27,841 bases of DNA from IMG/VR virus record IMGVR_UViG_3300010391_000181, positions 1 to 27,841 of that record, one strand, 5' to 3'. Every line of letters begins with the position of its first letter. The stretch's first letter is position 1. Source of the DNA: a virus. The notes under the pieces are model-generated. The model worked only from the letters and a program-made list of their open reading frames with translations, had not been told where the DNA came from and made no database searches. This document shows, piece after piece, positions 22,951-27,841 of the stretch. Made by a program: the position numbers and the translations under genes.

Positions 22951-23256
22951 ATGAGCCTCCCGAAGACCGTCCCGATTGACAACCGAGTCCTGATCCGGAT
23001 GGACGCCGAGCCGAAGTACGAGGGCCGGCTCGTGATCCCCGACACCGCGAAGCGTAAGGTCGACCTCGGGACGGTCGTCGCCGTCGGTCCGGGCTCGCCT
23101 CGGCGCGACGGGCCGGGCCGCTGCGAGATGCAGGTCCTCGTCGGGAACCGGGTCCTCGTCGGGAAGTACGCGGGACAGGAGGTCGAGATCAATGGCGAGT
23201 CGCTCTCCGTCCTTCTGGAAACCGATATCCTTCTCGTCTTCCCGGACGAGGCTTAG
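22951..23256 (+). CDS. groES: GroES-like co-chaperonin
   Basis: A 101-residue Hsp10. The beta barrel is evident from PIDNRVLIRMDAE (about 8-20), DLGTVVAVGPGSPRRDG and VGNRVLVGKYAGQEVEINGE (about 66-85), followed by LLETDILLVF. The mobile loop that contacts GroEL is present as YEGRLVIPDTAKRK (about 23-36), with LVI in the place of the Ile-Val-Leu tripeptide of bacterial GroES. AAAGGAG sits 6 nt before ATG 22951, the best ribosome site in this block. No GroEL gene is in the window, so it would work with the host GroEL, as T4 gp31 does for its capsid protein. Confidence 0.92.
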   Translation: MSLPKTVPIDNRVLIRMDAEPKYEGRLVIPDTAKRKVDLGTVVAVGPGSPRRDGPGRCEMQVLVGNRVLVGKYAGQEVEINGESLSVLLETDILLVFPDEA

Positions 23257-23259
23257 TCG

Positions 23260-23799
23260 GTGGCGTATCCGGCGCGGCGGGAGAAGTTCGAGACGCCGGC
23301 GAACCTCCGGGCGGAGACCGAGATCGTCTCCGAGATCCGGAAGGCGTCGGGGCTCTTCTTCGTCAAGCTCCCTCCGATGTACCACGTCGAGGGAGTCCTA
23401 CTCCAGACGGCGGCGTCTCGCGGCGAGGCTCCCCGGGACCCGGTCGCGATCCTCGAACTCGGCGGTCCCGGCGACGTCGTTACGGTCGACGCGGTCGTCG
23501 AGGTCAAGGAGCGGCATATCCTCCCTCGGGACTTATCCTCCGTGATCCTCTCAGTCGAGAAGGTGATCCGAGGGACCGAGCTCGCCGGGTTCCTCCGGGT
23601 CCCGTTCTTCTTCGCGGTACGCTTCGCCGATCGCGCGATCCGGGTCGCCGAGATCCAGTACGGTCCTCGCTGGACGACCGGGATCGGAGGCCGGCGCGTC
23701 GACCGGGACGGATACGACCGGGAGATCGTCGTCCACGTCCCGATGGGCGAGTTCCTCCCGCTCGACGAGTGGGCCGCGCCAGAATCCTCTCTCCCCTGA
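23260..23799 (+). CDS. PD-(D/E)XK nuclease-like protein
   Basis: A 179-residue protein beginning at GTG 23260, three bases after the groES stop. The core pattern fits the PD-(D/E)XK fold: a helix with an acidic residue (ANLRAETEIVSEIRKAS, about 14-30), then VVTVDAVVEVKER with D77, E81 and K83, and a later helix and strand (SVEKVIRGTELAGFLRVPFF, about 98-117) followed by FAVRFADRAIRV. Many phages encode such a nuclease near replication or host-takeover genes. The first acidic residue is tentative and the ribosome site is weak. An inactive structural relative is possible. Confidence 0.6.
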   Translation: MAYPARREKFETPANLRAETEIVSEIRKASGLFFVKLPPMYHVEGVLLQTAASRGEAPRDPVAILELGGPGDVVTVDAVVEVKERHILPRDLSSVILSVEKVIRGTELAGFLRVPFFFAVRFADRAIRVAEIQYGPRWTTGIGGRRVDRDGYDREIVVHVPMGEFLPLDEWAAPESSLP

Positions 23800-23812
23800 A
23801 CCGGAGGCTCCG

Positions 23813-25033
23813 ATGCAACGTCTCGACGGCGAGAAGCCGGCGAAGTTCGTCCCGGGCTCAATCGCGATCATCGTCCCGACCTGCCGACCCGAGCGGCTCG
23901 AACGCTGGTGGAACTTGTGGACGCCGGACTTCTTCGAGGGCGACCGTCCGGGCGCGCCGAACGACGTCACGGTGTACGTGATCCTCGACGCTCCGGAGCG
24001 CGAGTCGCTCTCGGTCGGGGCGTACTTCCGGGACCCGGATCTCGAAGGGCGCGCGCCGGCGTCGACGATGCGCTCCGAGGTCTATTCGTGGGCGGAGATC
24101 GACGCGGCGCTCGGCGCGGACTCGTGGATTATCCCGAGGCGCTCGGACGCGATCCGGTCGTTCGGATTCCTCAAGGCGTACCGGAACGGAGCGGAGTTCA
24201 TCCTCTCGCTCGACGACGACTGCCTTCCGGACCCGAAGAGTCTCGGGTCGTGGGTCGACGCTCATCTCGCGGCGCTCCGGAGCAAAGTCGAGGAGGCGGC
24301 GTGGGCCTCGACGATCAAGCCTCTCCGTCCTCGCGGGTTCCCGTACGGCGCGACGACTCGGTCTCTCCCGGTCGCGATCAATCACGGCGGGTGGAACGGA
24401 GTCCTCGACCTCGACGCTCCGACCCGGCTCGCGCTCTCGCGCGATCCGGCGCGCGCGTGCTCGGCGGAGTTCGGCCTCGGCGCGATCCGGCGCGGGGAGT
24501 ACGCTCCGCTCTGCGGGATGAACCTCGCCTTCCGCGCGGAGTTTGCTCCGGCGATGTACCAGCTCCTTATGGGCGCTCACGCTCGCGAGGCGTTCGCGCT
24601 CGGCGGAGATCCCGATGCGGACCTCGCGAGGATGGAGCGTCCGAGGTACCCGTTCGATCGGTTCGCCGATATCTGGTCGGGCGTCCTCGCGAAGAAGATC
24701 GCGGACCATCTCGGCTTCGCGGTCACGACCGGCGGACCGTTCGTCGTCCACGAAGGCGCGAGCGATCCGCTCGTCAATCTCGGGAAGGAAGCGGCGGGGA
24801 TACGCGCGAACGAGACCTTCTGGCGCGCGGTCGACGCGGTTCCGCTCGGAGGCGAGACCGTCGCCGAGTGTTACCTCGAAGTCGCGAACTGGCTCGGCGA
24901 AGGCTTCGGCGTCGAGGAGTTCGCTCCCGGGTACGCGACGACGCTCCGCGAGGCGATGCGCGCGTGGGTTCGCGTCCTCGGCGACCGGAAGGCTCCAGAC
25001 CCGGTCCCGTCAGTCGTTATGCCGCAAGGCTAA
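23813..25033 (+). CDS. GT75/RGP-like protein (UDP-arabinopyranose mutase family)
   Basis: This 406-residue protein follows the pattern of reversibly glycosylated polypeptides, the plant UDP-L-arabinopyranose mutases. Visible landmarks are SIAIIVPTCRPERLERWW (16-33), FILSLDDDCLP (129-139, the DDD metal site), RGFPYGATTR (174-183, the Arg region self-glycosylated in plant enzymes), INHGGWNGVLDLDAPT (189-204), PLCGMNLAF (232-240), FADIWSGVLAKKIADHLG (284-301), and SDPLVNLGKEAAGI (317-330). Length is close to plant members. GGAGG lies 6 nt before ATG 23813. It is the last gene of the sugar block, before promoter P2. Whether it makes UDP-arabinofuranose, or transfers sugar, is unproven. Confidence 0.85.
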   Translation: MQRLDGEKPAKFVPGSIAIIVPTCRPERLERWWNLWTPDFFEGDRPGAPNDVTVYVILDAPERESLSVGAYFRDPDLEGRAPASTMRSEVYSWAEIDAALGADSWIIPRRSDAIRSFGFLKAYRNGAEFILSLDDDCLPDPKSLGSWVDAHLAALRSKVEEAAWASTIKPLRPRGFPYGATTRSLPVAINHGGWNGVLDLDAPTRLALSRDPARACSAEFGLGAIRRGEYAPLCGMNLAFRAEFAPAMYQLLMGAHAREAFALGGDPDADLARMERPRYPFDRFADIWSGVLAKKIADHLGFAVTTGGPFVVHEGASDPLVNLGKEAAGIRANETFWRAVDAVPLGGETVAECYLEVANWLGEGFGVEEFAPGYATTLREAMRAWVRVLGDRKAPDPVPSVVMPQG

Positions 25034-25042
25034 AATAAAAGG

Positions 25043-25071
25043 TTGACAAGGTTATCCTCCTCGGATATGCT
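25043..25071 (+). promoter_or_regulatory. Strong sigma70-like promoter P2
   Basis: TTGACA (25043-25048), a 17-nt spacer and TATGCT (25066-25071) follow an A-rich stretch (TAAAATAAAA, 25031-25040) that could act as an UP element. It is located right after the GT75-like gene and before the small-gene operon. Expected transcription start is near 25078. Confidence 0.75.
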
Positions 25072-25078
25072 GAGTATG

Positions 25079-25097
25079 TCGATCGAGATTCGGTCGA
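25079..25097 (+). promoter_or_regulatory. Imperfect inverted repeat at the P2 transcription start, candidate operator
   Basis: TCGATCG and CGGTCGA flank a 5-nt centre; 6 of 7 positions pair. Its location over the predicted start of transcription suits a repressor site, but short inverted repeats with TCGA cores are common in this DNA. Confidence 0.3.
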
Positions 25098-25123
25098 CGA
25101 ACTCAAGCCGAAGGGAGACCGAA

Positions 25124-25387
25124 GTGAAGAACTCCGCTCCGCAGATCTCGACCTTCCTCGCGACCGTCTCGACGTTCGAGGACGACGGCTCGCGCCACTC
25201 CTCGCTCCGCTGCGCCTCTCCGGACTTCGCCGACGTCCGGAAGTTCCTCCTCGCGTTTATCGACGACGAGGTCGTTCCGAACTCCGGCGACGAACTCCCG
25301 GTATCTCCTCGCTCGATCGCGCTCTGCGGTCGCGCGGACTTCTCCGGTCGCGTTCGCGTCGCGCGGCTCTCGCGCGTGGAGGTCTAA
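25124..25387 (+). CDS. First small gene of the P2 operon, unknown
   Basis: An 87-residue protein (MKNSAPQISTFLATVSTFED, then DFADVRKFLLAFIDDEVVPN). GTG 25124 is chosen because AAGGGAG lies 6 nt upstream and it falls 46 nt after the predicted P2 transcription start. The longer open frame beginning at 25043 would start inside the promoter. One hydrophobic amphipathic helix is seen in the middle, with an Arg-rich C-terminus. No family recognised. As the first gene of an early-looking operon it might be regulatory or anti-host, but this is only context. Confidence 0.7.
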   Translation: MKNSAPQISTFLATVSTFEDDGSRHSSLRCASPDFADVRKFLLAFIDDEVVPNSGDELPVSPRSIALCGRADFSGRVRVARLSRVEV

Positions 25388-25397
25388 ACTCGAACCG

Positions 25398-25425
25398 GCG
25401 GGGCCTCGCGCGAGCGGGGCCTCGC
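25398..25425 (+). repeat. Short direct repeat with internal palindrome in leader of the 23-residue gene
   Basis: GCGGGGCCTCGC occurs at 25398-25409 and 25414-25425. The perfect palindrome CTCGCGCGAG (25405-25414) spans the junction, so this short gap between two small genes can fold. There is no T-tract, so a terminator is unlikely. Confidence 0.4.
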
Positions 25426-25442
25426 CTCGAAGGAGCAAGGCG

Positions 25443-25514
25443 ATGAAGAACTCAACGGGCGACGGGTACGAGGTCCGGTACGGGGTCCGGTACGAGGACG
25501 GAGGCGCGCGATGA
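25443..25514 (+). CDS. 23-residue microprotein
   Basis: ATG 25443 is preceded by AAGGAG (25430-25435) with an ideal 7-nt spacing and its TGA overlaps the next ATG (ATGA at 25511-25514). It encodes MKNSTGDGYEVRYGVRYEDG and three more residues, with a repeated VRY unit. The start MKNS matches that of the gene before it. It may act mainly as a translational coupler. Confidence 0.5.
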   Translation: MKNSTGDGYEVRYGVRYEDGGAR

Positions 25515-25771
25515 TCGGGTACCGGCGCGAGTGGAAGCTCTCCGAGAGGGCGGCGCTCGATATGGCCGAGGCGCTCGCCGACGAGTGCTTCGCGAAGCGG
25601 ACGATCGGCGTCGAAGAGGCGCGGGTTCTCGTCGCGGAGATCCGCGCGAAGATCGGCGGAGGGAAGACCGGGACCGGTCGCGGTCCGGAGTACGCGATCG
25701 CCGACTGGATCGTCCGGACGGCGGAGGAGATCATTCAGGACGCGGCGGCGGGAGAGGAGGAGGCGCGATGA
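25511..25771 (+). CDS. Small helical protein, unknown
   Basis: An 86-residue protein that looks all-helical: REWKLSERAALDMAEALADE (6-25), TIGVEEARVLVAEIRAKIG (about 31-49), EYAIADWIVRTAEEIIQDAA (about 60-79). GGAGG precedes ATG 25511, and both ends overlap the neighbouring genes by 4 nt. No recognised domain. It lies in a run of small genes typical of early phage regions that often bind host proteins, but I cannot assign a role. Confidence 0.75.
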   Translation: MIGYRREWKLSERAALDMAEALADECFAKRTIGVEEARVLVAEIRAKIGGGKTGTGRGPEYAIADWIVRTAEEIIQDAAAGEEEAR

Positions 25772-26043
25772 TCCGTCCGGCGCGGTTCGTCGTCGAGAAA
25801 TGCGACCGGGTTCCCGAGGGCTCGGTCGTGATCCGGGACCTCGACGCTCCCGGCGCGGCGAGCGTAACGAACGACGCGGAGAACGTCGTCTTCTCGCTCT
25901 GGAAGGGCGGGTACCTCGGGACGACCCGGGCTCCGAAGCGGCTCTTCTACTTCGACTCGGAGGGGTTCCTTGACGAACTCCTCCACGACCTCGGGATGTT
26001 CGTCGGCTTCGCTCCGGGTCCGGATCGGAAGGTGCTTCGATGA
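25768..26043 (+). CDS. Small protein, unknown
   Basis: A 91-residue alpha/beta protein beginning MIRPARFVVEKCDRVPEGSV, with strands around VVFSLWKGGYLG and LFYFDSEGFLDELLHDLGMF. GAGGAGG precedes ATG 25768 in an ATGA overlap, and the stop overlaps ATG 26040. No family recognised. Codon use matches the rest of the phage, so it is a genuine resident gene. Confidence 0.75.
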   Translation: MIRPARFVVEKCDRVPEGSVVIRDLDAPGAASVTNDAENVVFSLWKGGYLGTTRAPKRLFYFDSEGFLDELLHDLGMFVGFAPGPDRKVLR

Positions 26044-26243
26044 CCGGCAAGCGAGGGAGACCGCTCGGCTCGAAGGGGAACCCGGGGCCGGGCGACCGGA
26101 AGAACGTAACGATCGACGCCGAGTCGCTCGACGCTCTCCGCGAGATACAGGCGGAGATGGCGCGCGACCTCGGCTTCGAGCCGACTCTCAAGCAGACAAT
26201 CCTCCGGCTCGTACGAGTCGCGAGAGAAAGGACCGAGAAGTGA
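26040..26243 (+). CDS. AT-hook plus ribbon-helix-helix-like DNA-binding protein
   Basis: A 67-residue protein with an AT-hook-like N-terminus (GKRGRPLGSKGNPGPGDRK, residues 3-21) followed by a pattern typical of ribbon-helix-helix repressors: a strand (KNVTIDAES), helix A (LDALREIQAEMARDLG) and helix B (TLKQTILRLVRVARER). It probably dimerises on DNA and could autoregulate the P2 operon through sites such as 25079-25097. GGAAGG precedes ATG 26040. Regulatory targets are inference. Confidence 0.68.
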   Translation: MTGKRGRPLGSKGNPGPGDRKNVTIDAESLDALREIQAEMARDLGFEPTLKQTILRLVRVARERTEK

Positions 26244-26443
26244 GCGGGACGAAGAAGATACTCGACGCGGACCTCCGGCAGCGGCTCCTCGCGTGGATCG
26301 AGGCGTACGACCGGGCGCGGAGGACGACCTTCGCGCACCACCGGAGCGAGTTCGAGAGGCAGGACGAGGCGCTGCGGAAGATCGCGCGGGCGCTCAAGCG
26401 GGAGGAGACGAGGAAGGCGGACGAGGAGGAGCCGACGTCATGA
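26240..26443 (+). CDS. Small charged helical protein, unknown
   Basis: A 67-residue protein starting at GTG 26240 in a GTGA overlap, preceded by AAAGGA. It is almost entirely helical and charged (KKILDADLRQRLLAWIEAYD, FERQDEALRKIARALKREE), suggesting a short coiled coil. No family recognised. It is coupled to the DNA-binding gene upstream and may be its partner or an independent host-interacting protein. Confidence 0.68.
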   Translation: MSGTKKILDADLRQRLLAWIEAYDRARRTTFAHHRSEFERQDEALRKIARALKREETRKADEEEPTS

Positions 26444-26898
26444 CGGATGAATATTACGTCGCGTCCCTGAAGATGGCGCACAAACGTGCGGTCGACGCAG
26501 CGATCGCGAGCGAGAAGATACGCGGGAGCGAGTTCGTCGCCGTCGTCGTCGGGACGGTACCGGGAGGTCCGCTCGGGTCGACGGAGATCGCGCGCGGCGA
26601 CGCCGAGGAGATCCTCCGCGCGCTCGTCTGGAAGGAGGCGCGCCTCGCCGGCGGGAACTCGGGGTGGCTTGACGGAGCCTTCTTCGTTCTCCCGGACGGG
26701 ACCTCGGTCCGGGTTCTGGAGACGCCGGCAAGCGAGGACCTCCGGCTCCGCACGCCGGGACCCGGTATCCCTCCGGGGCCGGTCAAGCCGTGGCTCGACG
26801 GGCTCGCGAAGTGGTTCGGCGAGGAGGCGGCGCGGGACGCGGCGTCGAAGGAGATCGAGAGGCTCCGGTCGTACCTCTCGGGGAGACCGACGGGATGA
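26440..26898 (+). CDS. Protein of unknown function
   Basis: A 152-residue protein beginning MTDEYYVASLKMAHKRAVDA. It has a strand-helix core (EFVAVVVGTVPGG, DAEEILRALVWKEARL), a possible beta hairpin (GWLDGAFFVLPDGTSVRVLE) and a C-terminal helix (LAKWFGEEAARDAASKEIER). GAGGAGG lies upstream and ATG 26440 overlaps the previous stop. The first codons (GAT GAA TAT TAC) are more A/T-rich than the phage norm, often helpful for initiation. No function assigned. Confidence 0.75.
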   Translation: MTDEYYVASLKMAHKRAVDAAIASEKIRGSEFVAVVVGTVPGGPLGSTEIARGDAEEILRALVWKEARLAGGNSGWLDGAFFVLPDGTSVRVLETPASEDLRLRTPGPGIPPGPVKPWLDGLAKWFGEEAARDAASKEIERLRSYLSGRPTG

Positions 26899-27086
26899 AC
26901 CGCGAGGAGATCGCGCGCTCGCTCCGGCTTCGACCGACGCACCAGAAGTCGAAGCCCGGCAGTCGCGGACGAGTCTCCCGGGTCCGGAAGGGATGGCTCG
27001 TCTCGCGCGTCTCGCGGCGCGAGCGGAAGGCGGACCGCGAGGCGATCGAGGAAGAGGTCGCTCGCGCCGAGGAGGACGGGGAATGA
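26895..27086 (+). CDS. Small basic protein, unknown
   Basis: A 63-residue, strongly basic protein (LRLRPTHQKSKPGSRGRVSR, WLVSRVSRRERKADRE) with an acidic end (IEEEVARAEEDGE). ATG 26895 overlaps the previous stop by 4 nt with GGGAG upstream. The Arg/Lys content suggests nucleic-acid binding. No domain recognised. Confidence 0.68.
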   Translation: MNREEIARSLRLRPTHQKSKPGSRGRVSRVRKGWLVSRVSRRERKADREAIEEEVARAEEDGE

Positions 27087-27310
27087 GCGTACTGCGCTAT
27101 CGGTGCCAGAAGTGTCGCGAGCCTCTCGGTCTCCTCGACCGGGAGGACGCGGCTCGCTTCCCGAACGGGTGTCGCTGCGGCTCCTGCGGCGCGTGGAACT
27201 CCGCCGGGTACCTCGCGATCGAGAGCGACTCGTACGACGAGGAGAAGGACGCCGACGTCGAGCGCGAAGGCGACGACGCGGACTTCGAGGACGAGGAGGA
27301 CGATGAGTGA
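27083..27310 (+). CDS. Zinc-ribbon protein with acidic tail
   Basis: A 75-residue protein with Cys pairs typical of a zinc ribbon: RCQKC (C8, C11) and GCRCGSCG (C30, C32, C35). The last 27 residues are almost all acidic (EEKDADVEREGDDADFEDEE). GAGGAGG precedes ATG 27083, which overlaps the previous stop. Zinc ribbons of this size bind nucleic acid or protein; the tail may mimic DNA or bind basic partners. Function unknown. Confidence 0.75.
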   Translation: MSVLRYRCQKCREPLGLLDREDAARFPNGCRCGSCGAWNSAGYLAIESDSYDEEKDADVEREGDDADFEDEEDDE

Positions 27311-27701
27311 GGCCGGCGACCCGGGGGAGGACCTCGGGACGGTCCTCTCCCTCGTCCGGATCATGGCAGCGCACGCGACGCCGACGCTCCGGCGAGACCT
27401 CCTCGGGATCGGGAGCCGGGTCGAGGCGGCGATCGCGGCAGGTAGGCAGGAGGACGTCTTCCTCGCGACCATGGACGGTCCCTCGGGCCGGTTCGTCCGG
27501 AGGCTCCTCCGGGCGGTTCGCGCATACCGGATCGGCAGGTCCTCTTTACCCTCAATTGAGGCGCCGTTCGGGGCCGAGAAAGAAAAGTGGGGGGAGGCGA
27601 AAAAAGAGGTTGACGGGGTAAACCCGAGCGTCGTATCCTGTACTCGTTCGGTCGAGACGCGACCGGGCGAGGCTGGAGACAACGCGCGCAGCACTTCCTG
27701 A
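27303..27701 (+). CDS. Protein of unknown function with atypical 3' end
   Basis: A 132-residue protein starting at ATG 27303, with GAGGAGG upstream and an 8-nt overlap with the zinc-ribbon gene. Residues 1-80 have good phage-like codons and helical sequence (DLGTVLSLVRIMAAHA, TLRRDLLGIGSRVEAAIAAG, GRFVRRLLRAVRAYRIG). From about 27537 codon use changes (TTA, TCA, ATT, AAA), and this part contains a palindrome and a promoter-like site. The reading frame may simply continue into regulatory DNA before meeting a stop, so the C-terminal third is doubtful. Confidence 0.65.
   Translation: MSEAGDPGEDLGTVLSLVRIMAAHATPTLRRDLLGIGSRVEAAIAAGRQEDVFLATMDGPSGRFVRRLLRAVRAYRIGRSSLPSIEAPFGAEKEKWGEAKKEVDGVNPSVVSCTRSVETRPGEAGDNARSTS
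27550..27561 (+). promoter_or_regulatory. Perfect 12-bp palindrome, candidate operator
   Basis: CCTCAATTGAGG is an exact palindrome with an A/T-rich centre, unusual in this DNA. It is 49 nt upstream of the -35 of promoter-like site P3, so it is a candidate regulator-binding site. Confidence 0.4.
27611..27640 (+). promoter_or_regulatory. Candidate sigma70-like promoter P3
   Basis: TTGACG (27611-27616), an 18-nt spacer and TATCCT (27635-27640) follow an A-rich stretch (27601-27606). The context AGG-TTGAC matches P2. It precedes the partial gene at 27746 by about 100 nt. Confidence 0.6.
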
Positions 27702-27745
27702 AGCTCCAACGCGCCCGCGTCGAGGGAGCGGCGACGGGGGAGAGG

Positions 27746-27841
27746 ATGACGGAGGGGGAGATTGTGAAGATGTGGGGGCCTTACGTTCAGAACCAGCCTG
27801 AGATCGGATTCGCCCGCCGCATCGAATCCGCCCTGGCCGAG
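27746..27841 (+). CDS. 5' end of a new gene (partial), unknown
   Basis: ATG 27746 follows GGGGGAGAGG and opens a frame that runs off the window. The visible 32 residues begin MTEGEIVKMWGPYVQNQPEI and end SALAE. Codon choice differs from the rest (GCC and CGC, CTG, CAG, GTT), which may mean a different module or origin. Too short for a functional call. Confidence 0.6.
   Translation, partial: MTEGEIVKMWGPYVQNQPEIGFARRIESALAE

Noticed and set aside
25043-25123. Longer version of the first P2 gene starting at TTG 25043 or ATG 25076
   Set aside because: TTG 25043 is the -35 element itself and ATG 25076 is just before the expected transcript start. GTG 25124 has a good ribosome site.
25398-25425. 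Rho-independent terminator before the 23-residue gene
   Set aside because: The palindrome is not followed by a T-run and the adjacent genes look co-transcribed.
27307-27621. Alternative frame starting at ATG 27307
   Set aside because: Ser/Arg/Gly-rich translation without structure. The ATG 27303 frame has better codons and a better ribosome site spacing.
1-27841. tRNA genes, integrase, attachment sites or insertion sequences
   Set aside because: I saw no cloverleaf with a TTC-containing T-arm, no recombinase or transposase motifs, and no long terminal repeats. This does not exclude them outside the window.

Overview
The window is a contiguous late-gene stretch of a tailed bacteriophage (or prophage) with a long non-contractile tail. 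The DNA is very G+C rich. Every supported gene is on the + strand, and most neighbours overlap by 1-17 nt (often ATGA or GTGA), so the whole stretch looks like coupled phage operons. I see no tRNA, rRNA, integrase, CRISPR array, insertion sequence or convincing rho-independent terminator. The host cannot be named from sequence alone; Shine-Dalgarno sites such as AAGGAGG and GAGGAGG and sigma70-like promoters indicate a bacterial host.

Layout. (1) 1-9172, packaging and head: end of an upstream gene, large terminase, a GT2 glycosyltransferase wedged between terminase and portal, a portal fused to a Mu F-like head morphogenesis domain, an HK97-type prohead protease, an HK97-fold major capsid protein with a Gly-rich and helical N-terminal extension, a small basic protein, a beta-rich protein of unknown role, and a head-tail connector carrying an N-terminal BppU-like domain. 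(2) 9172-17505, tail: tail completion and terminator proteins, tail tube protein, a tail assembly chaperone with a probable +1 frameshift product, tape measure, a distal-tail-like protein with a LamG-like insertion, a tail hub/tip protein and a His-rich fibre tip protein. (3) 17532-20438, lysis: a single-TM coiled-coil protein, a GH108 lysozyme with a dockerin-like calcium motif, a second GT2 glycosyltransferase with a helical repeat tail, and two small membrane proteins that are holin candidates.

(4) 20435-25033, carbohydrate and accessory block behind a candidate promoter: third GT2, two tiny ORFs, a class I SAM methyltransferase, a DUF3431-like protein, a GroES co-chaperonin, a PD-(D/E)XK-like nuclease and a GT75/RGP-like protein (family of plant UDP-arabinopyranose mutases). 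(5) 25043-27841: a strong promoter (TTGACA-N17-TATGCT) followed by about ten small coupled genes, including an AT-hook/ribbon-helix-helix-like protein and a zinc-ribbon protein, then another promoter-like site and the start of a new gene with different codon use.

The most notable feature is the number of sugar-related genes: three GT2 proteins, a DUF3431 protein, a methyltransferase and a GT75-like enzyme. They are spread through the head, lysis and accessory modules. A phage-encoded glycan system acting on virion proteins, host surface glycans or DNA is the best candidate for an undescribed system here. Its substrate is inference.
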